NCBI GenBank assembly: GCA_902634455.1
Contig: CACPKQ010000001.1
Span: 62,001-126,000, forward strand
Direction: 5' to 3'
DNA from: an uncultured Pelagibacteraceae bacterium
GTDB lineage: Bacteria; Pseudomonadota; Alphaproteobacteria; Pelagibacterales; Pelagibacteraceae
Length of the DNA stretch: 64,000 bases
The translations under genes and the position numbers were made by a program. Under the pieces are notes generated by a model. It saw only the letters and a list, made by a program, of their open reading frames with translations. It was not told the origin of the DNA and made no database searches. Positions 16,993 to 25,376 of the stretch are shown here, piece by piece; position 1 is the first letter of the stretch, and the number at the start of each line of letters is the position of its first letter.

Positions 16993-17056
16993 CTTCTAGT
17001 CATTATTTAAACACAATTATTTCAAAACTTAGACACAACAAACTAATATATTAAAT

Positions 17057-17126
17057 ATTATTCTGATCAAGGGTACTACTGTTTCCCTTATTTATCTCCC
17101 TCAAAAGTATTCTTGATCGGAATAAT
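17057..17126 (+). ncRNA. Long imperfect hairpin between hspQ and ccmC; possible RNA element
   Basis: Positions 17057-17071 pair with 17112-17126 over 15 bp with one G-U (TATTCTGATCAAG against CTTGATCGGAATA). The 40-base loop contains a second possible hairpin (AAGGG 17069-17073 with CCCTT 17085-17089) that competes with the top of the outer stem. TTTTT and a long A-run follow the right arm. It lies in the longest gene gap of the window (183 bases). It could be a small RNA, a leader of the ccm operon, an hspQ terminator or a protein-binding site. I do not recognise a known family. Confidence 0.45.
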
Positions 17127-17175
17127 TTTTAAAAAAAAATCTAAAATATAATTATTTAATATATATAGTTTCAAT

Positions 17176-17883
17176 ATGTTAAATTTTTTTGAACCAAATA
17201 GAATTTTTGCCATAACATCTAAAGCCCCAAAATATGTTTTTTTTATTTTTATTTTAGTACTGATTATTGGATTGGTCGAGGCTTTAGTTATTTCTCCCGA
17301 AGATTATATCCAAAGTCATTCGGTAAGAATAATGTATGTTCATGTTCCTGCAGCATGGATATCAATAGGGATTTTTTCAATAATTTCAATTTTATCATTT
17401 GGAATTTTATTATTAAAAATAAAAAATTTTTCATTAGTTGCAAAAAGTTTGGCTCCGTCTGGTTTAGTATTTAATATTATTGCTTTGGTTACAGGCTCTA
17501 TATGGGGGAAGCCAACCTGGGGGACTTGGTGGGCTTGGGATGCAAGGATTACTTCTATGTTAATTTTACTTTTATTTTATTTAATTTATATTTTGGCATG
17601 GAGAATTTTTGAAAATACAAATCAAGTTAATAAGATTACATCTTTTATAGCAATATTAGGGCTAATAAATGTGCCAATAATTAAATTTTCAGTTGATTGG
17701 TGGTCAACATTACATCAGCCTGCTTCGATTAATCTACTATCTGAAACTTCAATTCATTCATCTATGCTGATTCCTTTATCAATAATGACTGCGGCATTTA
17801 CTCTTTTTGCACTTTTAATATTTTTGATGAAATATAATACAGAACTGATAAAAATTAAAAATAAAGGACTTGATAGATTATGA
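17176..17883 (+). CDS. ccmC: Heme ABC transporter/handling permease CcmC
   Basis: CcmC loads heme onto the chaperone CcmE during cytochrome c maturation in the inner membrane. The 235-residue protein has six hydrophobic segments. The tryptophan-rich WWD motif (GTWWAWDARITSMLI) is at about 117-131, and the two external heme-ligand histidines are seen in MYVHVPAAW and STLHQPASI. It starts a six-gene run ccmC-D-E-F-G-H and overlaps ccmD by 4 bases. ccmA and ccmB, usually upstream, are not here. Confidence 0.96.
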   Translation: MLNFFEPNRIFAITSKAPKYVFFIFILVLIIGLVEALVISPEDYIQSHSVRIMYVHVPAAWISIGIFSIISILSFGILLLKIKNFSLVAKSLAPSGLVFNIIALVTGSIWGKPTWGTWWAWDARITSMLILLLFYLIYILAWRIFENTNQVNKITSFIAILGLINVPIIKFSVDWWSTLHQPASINLLSETSIHSSMLIPLSIMTAAFTLFALLIFLMKYNTELIKIKNKGLDRL

Positions 17884-18113
17884 TTAACGAAATTATTTCA
17901 ATGAATGGTTATGGAGCGTATGTTTGGTCTGCTTTTTCTTTTACATTGATTAGTTTTGCAGTTTTATACACAGTAATTAAAATACAGCTGGTTAAAGAAC
18001 AAAGAAAAATTAAACAAAAATTTGCTATATTAAATTACAAAAAAATTAAAATTGCCAAAACACAAAATATATATAGAGAAATATTAGATAATACTTCTAT
18101 TTCCAAAATTTAA
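17880..18113 (+). CDS. ccmD: Heme exporter protein CcmD
   Basis: A small protein of 77 residues with one transmembrane helix (about 12-34) and a positively charged cytoplasmic tail, the usual CcmD layout. The [12 protein letters not shown] start is characteristic. CcmD helps release holo-CcmE from the CcmABC complex. The tail is longer than in many homologues and ends with a polar segment of no known role. It overlaps ccmC by 4 bases. Confidence 0.88.
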   Translation: MINEIISMNGYGAYVWSAFSFTLISFAVLYTVIKIQLVKEQRKIKQKFAILNYKKIKIAKTQNIYREILDNTSISKI

Positions 18114-18124
18114 CTTTAAAATTA

Positions 18125-18544
18125 ATGTATGGTAAAAAAGTTAAGTTAAGAGCAATTTTTTTATTATTTTCTATTGTTATAGTTATTTTAGCAGTTTTTT
18201 TAGTTTTAAAAACTTTAGAAGAGGATGTTGTTTACTTCATTTCACCAACTGAAATAAAAAATCTTCCAGAAATAAATACTAAAAAAATAAGAATAGGTGG
18301 AATGGTAAAAAAAGATTCAATCAAGACAACTTCTGATCAAATTAATTTCATAATTACTGATTTTAAAAGTGAAATTAATGTAAGTTTTTCGGGATCGGTT
18401 CCAAATTTATTTGCTGAAGAAAAAGGAGTAGTTGCGGAAGGTTTTTTAAAAGATCGCAATTATTTTGATGCTACTAAAATTTTAGCAAAACATGATGAGA
18501 ATTATATGCCTCCAGAGGTAAAAGAATCATTACAGGCTAAATAA
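18125..18544 (+). CDS. ccmE: Periplasmic heme chaperone CcmE
   Basis: CcmE binds heme covalently and delivers it to the CcmF/H ligation step. The 139-residue protein has an N-terminal membrane anchor (about 9-30), an OB-fold domain with [11 protein letters not shown] and [19 protein letters not shown], and the C-terminal HxxxY motif: the heme-binding His and Tyr are in [12 protein letters not shown]. The gene ends directly against ccmF with no spacer. Confidence 0.96.
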   Translation: MYGKKVKLRAIFLLFSIVIVILAVFLVLKTLEEDVVYFISPTEIKNLPEINTKKIRIGGMVKKDSIKTTSDQINFIITDFKSEINVSFSGSVPNLFAEEKGVVAEGFLKDRNYFDATKILAKHDENYMPPEVKESLQAK

Positions 18545-20419
18545 ATGTTGTTAAGTCAATTGGGATTTTATTCACTAATATTAGGTTTGTTATTATCTTT
18601 TATTTTATTAATTTTTTCATATAAAAACCTTTTCACAAAAGATATTAATTTAAAAAAAAATATATATTATATTTCTTTTCTTCAATTTTTTTTAGTTATA
18701 CAAAGTTTTTTTTGTTTAATTTATAGCTTTATAGTTTCTGATTTTTCTAATGAAACTGTTTATAATAATTCACATACAACAAAACCTTTTTTTTATAAAA
18801 TTTCTGGTACATGGGGCAATCATGAAGGCAGTTTATTACTTTGGTTACTAGTATTAACTTTATTTATATTTTTATTTTTAATTTTTTCTAAGGAACAGCC
18901 AAAAAAGTATAGATTGTTAACTTTACTATTTCAGCAAATTATAATTATAGGTTTTTTCTTATTTGTATTGTTTGCCTCTAATCCATTTAATTATTTGTTT
19001 CCAATTCCAAAAGAAGGTTTAGGTTTAAATCCTATTTTGCAAGATCCTGCTCTAGCAATTCATCCACCAATTTTATATTTAGGTTATGTAGGATCTTCAA
19101 TAATTTTTTCCTCATCACTTTCGGCACTAATATGTAAAAATGTAAATAGTAATTGGGCGAGACATATTAAATTGTGGATTTTTTTATCTTGGACATTTTT
19201 GACACTAGGAATCATGATTGGATCTATATGGGCATATTATGAGTTAGGATGGGGAGGTTTTTGGTTTTGGGACCCAGTTGAAAATATATCCCTTATGCCG
19301 TGGCTTTGTTTAACAGCACTTTTACACACAATTGTTGTTTTAGAAAAAAGACAAGTTTTAAAATTGTGGACATTAATATTATCTATTGCAACATTTACTT
19401 TTAGTATGACTGGAACTTTTTTAGTTCGATCAGGAATTTTAAATTCAGTTCATACATTTGCAAATGATCCAACAAGAGGATTGTTTATTTTAATATTTTT
19501 GTTCGTATTAATTTTACTTTCTTTGCTAATTTTGTTTTTGTATCAACCTAAAACTTCAAATTTACAAAAAAAATTTTTTTTTCTAAGTAAAGAAACTTCA
19601 ATTCTGGTTAATAATTGGTTTATGATATATTTTTTATCAGTAATTTTTATTGGAACCACTTATCCAATTTTTTTAGAAGTTTTGACTAATGCAAAAATTT
19701 CTGTTGGACCTCCCTTTTATCAGAAATTATTACTTCCTTTTCTAATTTTTTTTTTAATATTTATGTCCTTTGGCCCAAATTTAAAATGGATTAAAAGTAG
19801 TTTTAAAAAAATTAAATTTAAACAAATATTTCCTTTTATAATTTCTATCATTATTTCTTATTTAATAATTATAAAAACAAATTCAGAACATTTATTTTCA
19901 ACAATCTTATTTGTTAGTGCATTTTATTTGTTTTTTACTGCCTCAAGAGATTTAATAAAAAAGGAAAATCATCTATCACAAAAAATTTCTCATTTTGGAT
20001 TTAGTTTATTAGTTTTAGCTATTTTACTAAACTCAGTTTTTGCAGATGAATTTTCTGCAAACATGAAAATTGGTGAAGAAATTAAATTTAAAAATAGTTT
20101 TATAAAATTTAAAAAAATAGAAACATATGAAGAAAAAAATTATAAATCTATAGTTGCAGATTTTGAAATTGAAGATAAAAAAAAAATTATAAATTTAAAA
20201 CCTGAAATTAGAATTTATAATCAACCCAATATCTTGACAAGCGAGGCAGATATAAAGGTATCTTTTTTTTCGGATAAATTTTTAGTTATGAACCTTTTAA
20301 AAGATGATGATTTTTTTAATGTTAGATATCAAATTAAACCATTTATGCTTTGGATTTGGATTTCAGGTTTACTTTTAGCGATAGGTGGTTTTTTGGGATT
20401 AATTCGAAAATTTAAATGA
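18545..20419 (+). CDS. ccmF: Cytochrome c heme lyase subunit CcmF
   Basis: CcmF takes heme from CcmE and attaches it to apocytochrome c. The 624-residue polytopic protein carries the WWD domain (ELGWGGFWFWDPVENISLMP, about 234-253), the preceding GTWGNHEGSLLLW with a conserved His, and ILQDPALAIHPPILYLGYVG. A large periplasmic domain lies near the C-terminus (about 490-595), followed by a last helix. Length is normal. It overlaps ccmG by 4 bases. Confidence 0.96.
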   Translation: MLLSQLGFYSLILGLLLSFILLIFSYKNLFTKDINLKKNIYYISFLQFFLVIQSFFCLIYSFIVSDFSNETVYNNSHTTKPFFYKISGTWGNHEGSLLLWLLVLTLFIFLFLIFSKEQPKKYRLLTLLFQQIIIIGFFLFVLFASNPFNYLFPIPKEGLGLNPILQDPALAIHPPILYLGYVGSSIIFSSSLSALICKNVNSNWARHIKLWIFLSWTFLTLGIMIGSIWAYYELGWGGFWFWDPVENISLMPWLCLTALLHTIVVLEKRQVLKLWTLILSIATFTFSMTGTFLVRSGILNSVHTFANDPTRGLFILIFLFVLILLSLLILFLYQPKTSNLQKKFFFLSKETSILVNNWFMIYFLSVIFIGTTYPIFLEVLTNAKISVGPPFYQKLLLPFLIFFLIFMSFGPNLKWIKSSFKKIKFKQIFPFIISIIISYLIIIKTNSEHLFSTILFVSAFYLFFTASRDLIKKENHLSQKISHFGFSLLVLAILLNSVFADEFSANMKIGEEIKFKNSFIKFKKIETYEEKNYKSIVADFEIEDKKKIINLKPEIRIYNQPNILTSEADIKVSFFSDKFLVMNLLKDDDFFNVRYQIKPFMLWIWISGLLLAIGGFLGLIRKFK

Positions 20420-20937
20420 AAAAAAATATTATATATTTAACAACAAGTTTGTTTGCTGCTTTTATTTTTATTTTATTTTATATTGGTCTTGAAAAACCAA
20501 ACACATATATACCCAACCAAAATAATAAAAAGATAATTCAATTTTCTGGCGAAGATTTATTTACAGGATTAAAAATTAATTCTAACGATATAATTTCAAA
20601 AAATAAATTTATAATCATTAATATTTGGGCATCGTGGTGTTTACCTTGTAGATCAGAACATACAAATCTTATGGATTTAAAAAATATTTATAATGTCACT
20701 TTAATTGGTCTCAATTATAAAGATAAATCTTTAAATGCTAAAAAATTTATAAATGAACTTGGTAATCCCTTTGAAAATATTTTAACAGATCCAAATGGAA
20801 TTATATCAATTGAAATTGGAGCTTATGGTATTCCTGAAACATTTATTATTAATTCAGAAAGCAAAATTATAAAAAAATTTATAGGACCATTAACTAAGAG
20901 AAATATTAAAGAAATTAGTGAAATAATAAAACAATGA
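20416..20937 (+). CDS. ccmG: Thiol:disulfide interchange protein CcmG/DsbE
   Basis: A membrane-anchored periplasmic thioredoxin of 173 residues that keeps apocytochrome heme-binding cysteines reduced. One N-terminal helix (about 7-25) is followed by the active site NIWASWCLPCRSEH (CxxC at about 76-79) and the cis-proline loop GIPETFIIN. It overlaps both ccmF and ccmH by 4 bases. Identification is firm from motif and context. Confidence 0.94.
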   Translation: MKKNIIYLTTSLFAAFIFILFYIGLEKPNTYIPNQNNKKIIQFSGEDLFTGLKINSNDIISKNKFIIINIWASWCLPCRSEHTNLMDLKNIYNVTLIGLNYKDKSLNAKKFINELGNPFENILTDPNGIISIEIGAYGIPETFIINSESKIIKKFIGPLTKRNIKEISEIIKQ

Positions 20938-21302
20938 AATATTGTAAATTTTTTTTAATTATAATTTTTTTTATTTTAATTTTAGAAGAAAGTTTAAAAG
21001 CAAATAATAACATTTTATTAGTTGATAAAATTTCTAAAAATTTAAGGTGTTTAATTTGTCAAGGACAGTCTATTTATGACTCTCAATCAGATTTTGCAAT
21101 TAGTATGAAATTATTAATTAAAAAAAAAATTAATGAAGGTCAATCCGAAAAACAAATATATGATTTACTAAAAAGTAAATATGGAGCATGGATTGTTTAT
21201 GATCCCGAAATAAATGAAAAAACTCTAGTATTATGGATATTTCCATTGATTTTATTTATTTTTGGAGGAATCTTGATTATAAGAAAAGTGTTTATAAATT
21301 AA
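20934..21302 (+). CDS. ccmH: Cytochrome c maturation protein CcmH
   Basis: A 122-residue periplasmic thiol protein with a signal or anchor sequence at 1-23, the redox motif LRCLICQGQSI (LRCxxC), the helical segment DSQSDFAISMK, and a C-terminal hydrophobic anchor (about 98-118). It corresponds to the N-terminal (CcmH/CcmL) module; the TPR module CcmI is not encoded next to it. It ends the ccm run. Confidence 0.94.
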   Translation: MKYCKFFLIIIFFILILEESLKANNNILLVDKISKNLRCLICQGQSIYDSQSDFAISMKLLIKKKINEGQSEKQIYDLLKSKYGAWIVYDPEINEKTLVLWIFPLILFIFGGILIIRKVFIN

Positions 21303-21311
21303 TTTATATTA

Positions 21312-21329
21312 AATAAACTTAAGTTTATT
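21312..21329. promoter_or_regulatory. 18-bp perfect palindrome upstream of the PagL-like gene
   Basis: AATAAACTT followed directly by AAGTTTATT forms a perfect 18-bp palindrome ending 10 bases before the ATG at 21340. It could be an operator for a dimeric regulator or part of the ccmH 3' end. In DNA this AT-rich, one such palindrome per window could arise by chance, so support is weak. Confidence 0.25.
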
Positions 21330-21339
21330 AGATTAATAA

Positions 21340-21855
21340 ATGAAAAAAATTATAGCTATTGTAATATTTATTTTACCCCTTGTATTTATTTTTCCGGTAA
21401 AAAGTAATGAGGTAAAAAAAAATCCAAGTGATCATGAGTTTAGTTTTTATACTGGCATGTTTGATTTTAGTGATGATGGTCAAAGAGCAGCTTTATTTGG
21501 AATACAACATCAAAATGAAAATTTAACAAGAAATAGTTTTTTGGGAACAATTTCACCTATTACTGGATTTATTTTAACTGAAAATAATGCCCAATATTTT
21601 TATAGTGGCATACAAGCGCAGTATAAAATAGGTAAACTTAATGTAGTTCCAAGTTTTACCCCAGGTTTATATGGAAAAGGAAATGGTAAAGATCTAGGTC
21701 ATATTGTTGAATTTAAAAGTGAAGTTCAATTATCTTTTGATTTATTTTCTAATAGTGAACTAGGTTTTTCTTATAATCATATTTCTAATGCAAGTTTAGG
21801 TAAAAAAAATCCTGGAGCGAACAGTTACATGTTCAATTTTATTAAACAGTTTTAA
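21340..21855 (+). CDS. Lipid A 3-O-deacylase family outer-membrane protein (PagL-like)
   Basis: A 171-residue protein with a signal peptide (about 1-22) and a predicted eight-strand beta-barrel ending in Phe, typical of outer-membrane proteins. The motif NHISNASLGKKNPGANS near the C-terminus matches the PagL/acyloxyacyl hydrolase family, with the catalytic His and Ser (HxS). PagL removes the 3-O acyl chain of lipid A. At the position where Pseudomonas PagL has the catalytic Glu (14 residues after the His) there is Asn, so activity is uncertain. Alignment is from memory. Confidence 0.78.
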   Translation: MKKIIAIVIFILPLVFIFPVKSNEVKKNPSDHEFSFYTGMFDFSDDGQRAALFGIQHQNENLTRNSFLGTISPITGFILTENNAQYFYSGIQAQYKIGKLNVVPSFTPGLYGKGNGKDLGHIVEFKSEVQLSFDLFSNSELGFSYNHISNASLGKKNPGANSYMFNFIKQF

Positions 21856-21866
21856 TAAAATATATT

Positions 21867-23021
21867 ATGAATCTTCAGAATTGTTATAATTTTGATGATT
21901 TTAGAAAATTAGCAAAAAAAAAATTACCATCACCAATTTTTCATTATATTGATGGAGCTGCAGATGATGAAATTACATATCGTAGAAATACATCTTCTTT
22001 TAATGATGTTGATTTAGTTCCCAATATATTAAAAGGAGTTGAGAATGTAGATCTGTCAACTACAATATTTGATAAAAAAATTGACCTTCCTTTTTATTGT
22101 GCACCAACAGCTTTGCAAAGACTTTTTCATTATGATGGAGAAAGAGCAGTAGGAAAAGCGGCACAAAAATTTAATACTATGTTTGGTGTTTCATCTTTAG
22201 CAACTGTAAGTGTTGAAGAAATAAGTTCATTAATTAATACTCCTAAAATGTTTCAATTTTATTTTCATAAAGACAGAGGTTTAAATGATGCAGTAATGGA
22301 AAGAGTTAAAGCAGCTAAATTCGATGTTATGGCATTAACGGTTGATACTATAACTGGTGGTAATAGAGAAAGAGATTTAAGAACTGGCTTTACATCTCCT
22401 CCAAAACTTACTCTATCTAGTTTCCTTAGTTTTGCTTTAAAACCTATGTGGGGGATTAATTATTTAACCAAAGGAAAGTTTGAATTACCTAATTTACAGG
22501 ATCATGTAGATGAAGGTACTAATATATCCACTTCAATTGGAAATTATTTTTCTACAATGCTTGATCAATCTATGAGTTGGAATGATGCTGAAAAACTTTG
22601 TTCTCAATGGGGAGGACACTTTGCATTAAAAGGAGTTATGTCAGTTGAAGATGCAAAGCGTGCAGTAGATATTGGATGTACAGGCATTATGGTATCAAAT
22701 CATGGAGGAAGGCAATTAGATGGATCAAGAGCACCTTTCGATCAACTAGCAGAAATTGTTGACGCTGTTGGAGATAAAATTGATGTAATTTGTGAAGGCG
22801 GCATCCAGAGAGGAACTCACATGCTAAAAGCATTATCAATTGGTGCCAAAGCATGTTCAGGTGGGAGGTTATACCTTTATGCACTAGCAGCTGCTGGACA
22901 GGAGGGTGTGGAAAGAGCTTTAAATCAATATCGTGCCGAATTAGAAAGAGGTATGAAACTTATGGGATGCACAAAAATAAGTGATTTGAACAGAAATAAT
23001 TTAAGATTTAGAAACAAATGA
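21867..23021 (+). CDS. FMN-dependent alpha-hydroxy-acid oxidase/dehydrogenase, paralogue 1
   Basis: A 384-residue member of the LldD/glycolate oxidase/mandelate dehydrogenase family, which oxidises L-2-hydroxy acids to 2-oxo acids using FMN. Visible are the active-site Tyr in FHYIDGAADDE, PTALQRLFHYDGE, QFYFHKDRGL, Asp in LTVDTITGGNRERD, Lys in ALKGVMSVEDA, and the His/Arg pair in SNHGGRQLDGSRAPFDQLAE. The residue homologous to the glycolate-oxidase active-site Trp appears to be Leu (SSLATVS), favouring lactate-like substrates over glycolate. It overlaps paralogue 2 by 4 bases. Exact substrate unknown. Confidence 0.9.
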   Translation: MNLQNCYNFDDFRKLAKKKLPSPIFHYIDGAADDEITYRRNTSSFNDVDLVPNILKGVENVDLSTTIFDKKIDLPFYCAPTALQRLFHYDGERAVGKAAQKFNTMFGVSSLATVSVEEISSLINTPKMFQFYFHKDRGLNDAVMERVKAAKFDVMALTVDTITGGNRERDLRTGFTSPPKLTLSSFLSFALKPMWGINYLTKGKFELPNLQDHVDEGTNISTSIGNYFSTMLDQSMSWNDAEKLCSQWGGHFALKGVMSVEDAKRAVDIGCTGIMVSNHGGRQLDGSRAPFDQLAEIVDAVGDKIDVICEGGIQRGTHMLKALSIGAKACSGGRLYLYALAAAGQEGVERALNQYRAELERGMKLMGCTKISDLNRNNLRFRNK

Positions 23022-24169
23022 ATTTAAACGATTGTCATAATTTTGATGATTTTAGAATATTAGCAAAAAAAAAATTACCATCACCGATATTTCATTATAT
23101 TGATGGAGGATCTGATGATGAAGTTACGTTAAACAGAAATACTGATGCTTTTAATGATTATGACTTAATTCCAAACGTTTTAAACGATGTATCAAATATA
23201 GATATGTCTACAACAGTTCTTGGAGAAAAAATTGATTTTCCATTATTTCCTTCTGCTACTGCGATGCATAGACTTTATCATCATGAAGGAGAAAGAGCTT
23301 CAGCAAGAGCAGTTGAAAAAATGGGCACAATTTTTGGAACATCAACAATGTCTACTGTTAGCATTGAGGAGATTGGACAAATAAATAGAGGTCCAAAATC
23401 GTTTCAACTTTATATTCATAAAGATAGAGGACTTACAGATAATTTAATTGAAAGATGTAAAAAAGCTGGTTTTACTAGTATGTGTTTAACCGTAGATACT
23501 GTGGTAGCTGGCAACAGAGAAAGAGATAGAAGAACAGGATTTACAACACCTCCAAAACTAACTCTAAGTAGCTTGTTAAGTTTTGCACTACATCCAGCAT
23601 GGACCATCAATAATTTAATTCACGAAAAATTTAAATTAGCAAATATTGTTCACATGACTCAAAAGGGAACTAGTATAGATAAATCAGTTATTGATTATAT
23701 AAATGAACAATTTGATCCTAATATGAACTGGAAAGATGCAGAGTATTGTGTAAAAAAATGGGATGGAGCATTTGCATTGAAAGGAGTTATGTCAGTTGAA
23801 GATGCAAAAAAAGCAATCGATATTGGATGTTCAGCTGTAATAATTTCTAATCATGGTGGAAGGCAATTAGATGGTTCAAGAGCACCTTTTGATCAACTGG
23901 CAGAAATTGTTGATGCCGTTGGAGATAAAATCGAGGTAATACTTGATGGAGGAGTTAGAAGAGGAACACATGTACTCAAAGCTTTATGTTTGGGTGCAAA
24001 AGCATGCAGCTTTGGTAAAGGCTATTTATTTGCTTTGGCAGCCGGAGGGCAGAAAGGTGTAGAAAAAATTTTAGAAAAAATGAAATCAGAAATTAATCGT
24101 GATATGAAACTAATGGGTTGTAAAAAACTTAGTGAGTTAAATAATTCAAAATTAATTTATAGAAAATAA
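23018..24169 (+). CDS. FMN-dependent alpha-hydroxy-acid oxidase/dehydrogenase, paralogue 2
   Basis: A 383-residue tandem paralogue of the preceding gene, collinear over its full length. The catalytic Tyr (FHYIDGGSDDE), Lys (ALKGVMSVEDA) and His/Arg (SNHGGRQLDGSR) are kept. It differs in the flavin-binding region: SATAMHRL replaces PTALQRL, and FGKGYLFAL replaces the usual GR-type phosphate loop. The start, ATG at 23018, overlaps the upstream stop (ATGA), implying translational coupling. A duplication followed by divergence is the simplest reading; the two may form different substrate specificities or a hetero-oligomer. Confidence 0.9.
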   Translation: MNLNDCHNFDDFRILAKKKLPSPIFHYIDGGSDDEVTLNRNTDAFNDYDLIPNVLNDVSNIDMSTTVLGEKIDFPLFPSATAMHRLYHHEGERASARAVEKMGTIFGTSTMSTVSIEEIGQINRGPKSFQLYIHKDRGLTDNLIERCKKAGFTSMCLTVDTVVAGNRERDRRTGFTTPPKLTLSSLLSFALHPAWTINNLIHEKFKLANIVHMTQKGTSIDKSVIDYINEQFDPNMNWKDAEYCVKKWDGAFALKGVMSVEDAKKAIDIGCSAVIISNHGGRQLDGSRAPFDQLAEIVDAVGDKIEVILDGGVRRGTHVLKALCLGAKACSFGKGYLFALAAGGQKGVEKILEKMKSEINRDMKLMGCKKLSELNNSKLIYRK

Positions 24170-24170
24170 C

Positions 24171-25334
24171 ATGAAGCTAGCAAAAAATCTTGAAAGACTG
24201 GGAACTGAAACTGCTTTCAAAATATTAGCTGAGGCCAAGCAATTAGAAGCACAAGGAAAAAAAATAATTCACCTGAGCTTAGGTCAGCCTGATTTTAAAT
24301 CTCCAAAACATGTAGTAGATGCAACAAAAAAAGCATTAGATGAAGGCCATCATGGATATGTTCTGCCAAATGGAATAATTGAATGCAGGCAAGCTGTTAC
24401 TAGAAAAATTAAAAAACTTTACAATGCAGATATTGACCCTGAAAGAGTTATTGTTATGCCTGGTGGAAAACCAACAATGTATTATGCCATCACATTATTT
24501 GGTGAACCAGGCGCAGAAATTATCTATCCAGATCCAGGTTTTCCAATATATGAATCAATGATTAATTATACTGGTGCAAAAGCAGTTCCAATTAATATGC
24601 TCGAGAATAAGGATTTTTCAATTGATCCAAAAAAAATATTATCGTTAATTAATCAAAATACTCGATTATTAATATTAAATAATCCAAATAATCCTACTGG
24701 AGCATTTACAGAAAAAGATAAGATAGATAAGTTAGCAGAAGGTTTAAAAAAATTTCCAAATGTTGCAATTTTAAGTGATGAAATTTATAGCAGACAAATT
24801 TTTGATGAAAAAAAAATGCCAACTTTTTTCGATTATCCTTATTTATATGATAGATTAATTGTTCTTGATGGATGGAGTAAAGCTTATTCAATGACTGGCT
24901 GGCGTTTAGGATGGGCTGTGTGGCCTGAAAAACTTTTAGAACATGTTATTAAATTCTGTGTAAATAATCATTCATGTGTAAATGCAGCTATTCAATATGG
25001 AGCTATTGCAGCCCTAGATGGTCCTGATGACCCAATAAATTTTATGATGGAAAAATTTACCAAAAGAAGAAAATTAATTTTTGATGGATTAAATAGTATT
25101 AAAGGAATTGAGTGTAGTTTACCTGGCGGGGCATTTTATGCTTTTCCAAATATTATAGGAACCGGAATGAATGGAAAAGAATTTGCAAAAAAATGTCTTC
25201 ATGAAGCAGGAGTTGCAATAGTTCCGGGAACATCATTTGGTAAAAAAGCTGTAAATTATGTAAGATTTAGTTATGCAGCTTCCGAAGAGAATATTTCTCA
25301 AGCACTAGAAAATATTAATAAAATGCTAAGTTAA
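24171..25334 (+). CDS. PLP-dependent aminotransferase, class I (AspC-like)
   Basis: A 387-residue fold-type I aminotransferase. Motifs in order are SLGQPDFKSPKHV (about 36-48), NNPNNPTGAF, SDEIYSRQIF, the PLP-binding lysine in DGWSKAYSMTGWRLGW, and the C-terminal substrate-binding Arg in YVRFSYAASEEN. It follows the two 2-hydroxy-acid oxidase genes by 1 base, so it may aminate or de-aminate the 2-oxo acid they make (for example pyruvate or glyoxylate). That pathway link is inferred; the substrate is not readable from sequence. Confidence 0.9.
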   Translation: MKLAKNLERLGTETAFKILAEAKQLEAQGKKIIHLSLGQPDFKSPKHVVDATKKALDEGHHGYVLPNGIIECRQAVTRKIKKLYNADIDPERVIVMPGGKPTMYYAITLFGEPGAEIIYPDPGFPIYESMINYTGAKAVPINMLENKDFSIDPKKILSLINQNTRLLILNNPNNPTGAFTEKDKIDKLAEGLKKFPNVAILSDEIYSRQIFDEKKMPTFFDYPYLYDRLIVLDGWSKAYSMTGWRLGWAVWPEKLLEHVIKFCVNNHSCVNAAIQYGAIAALDGPDDPINFMMEKFTKRRKLIFDGLNSIKGIECSLPGGAFYAFPNIIGTGMNGKEFAKKCLHEAGVAIVPGTSFGKKAVNYVRFSYAASEENISQALENINKMLS

Positions 25335-25354
25335 TATAGTATATTTTACTATAT
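25334..25354 (+). terminator. Inverted repeat at end of aminotransferase gene
   Basis: ATATAGTA (25334-25341) and TACTATAT (25347-25354) form an 8-bp stem with a 5-base loop, followed by AATTTTTATA. It lies between the stop codon of the aminotransferase gene and the next start at 25377. It may be a weak terminator or an operator. All but two of the pairs are A-T, so support is limited. Confidence 0.3.
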
Positions 25355-25376
25355 AATTTTTATATTATTTTAACAA

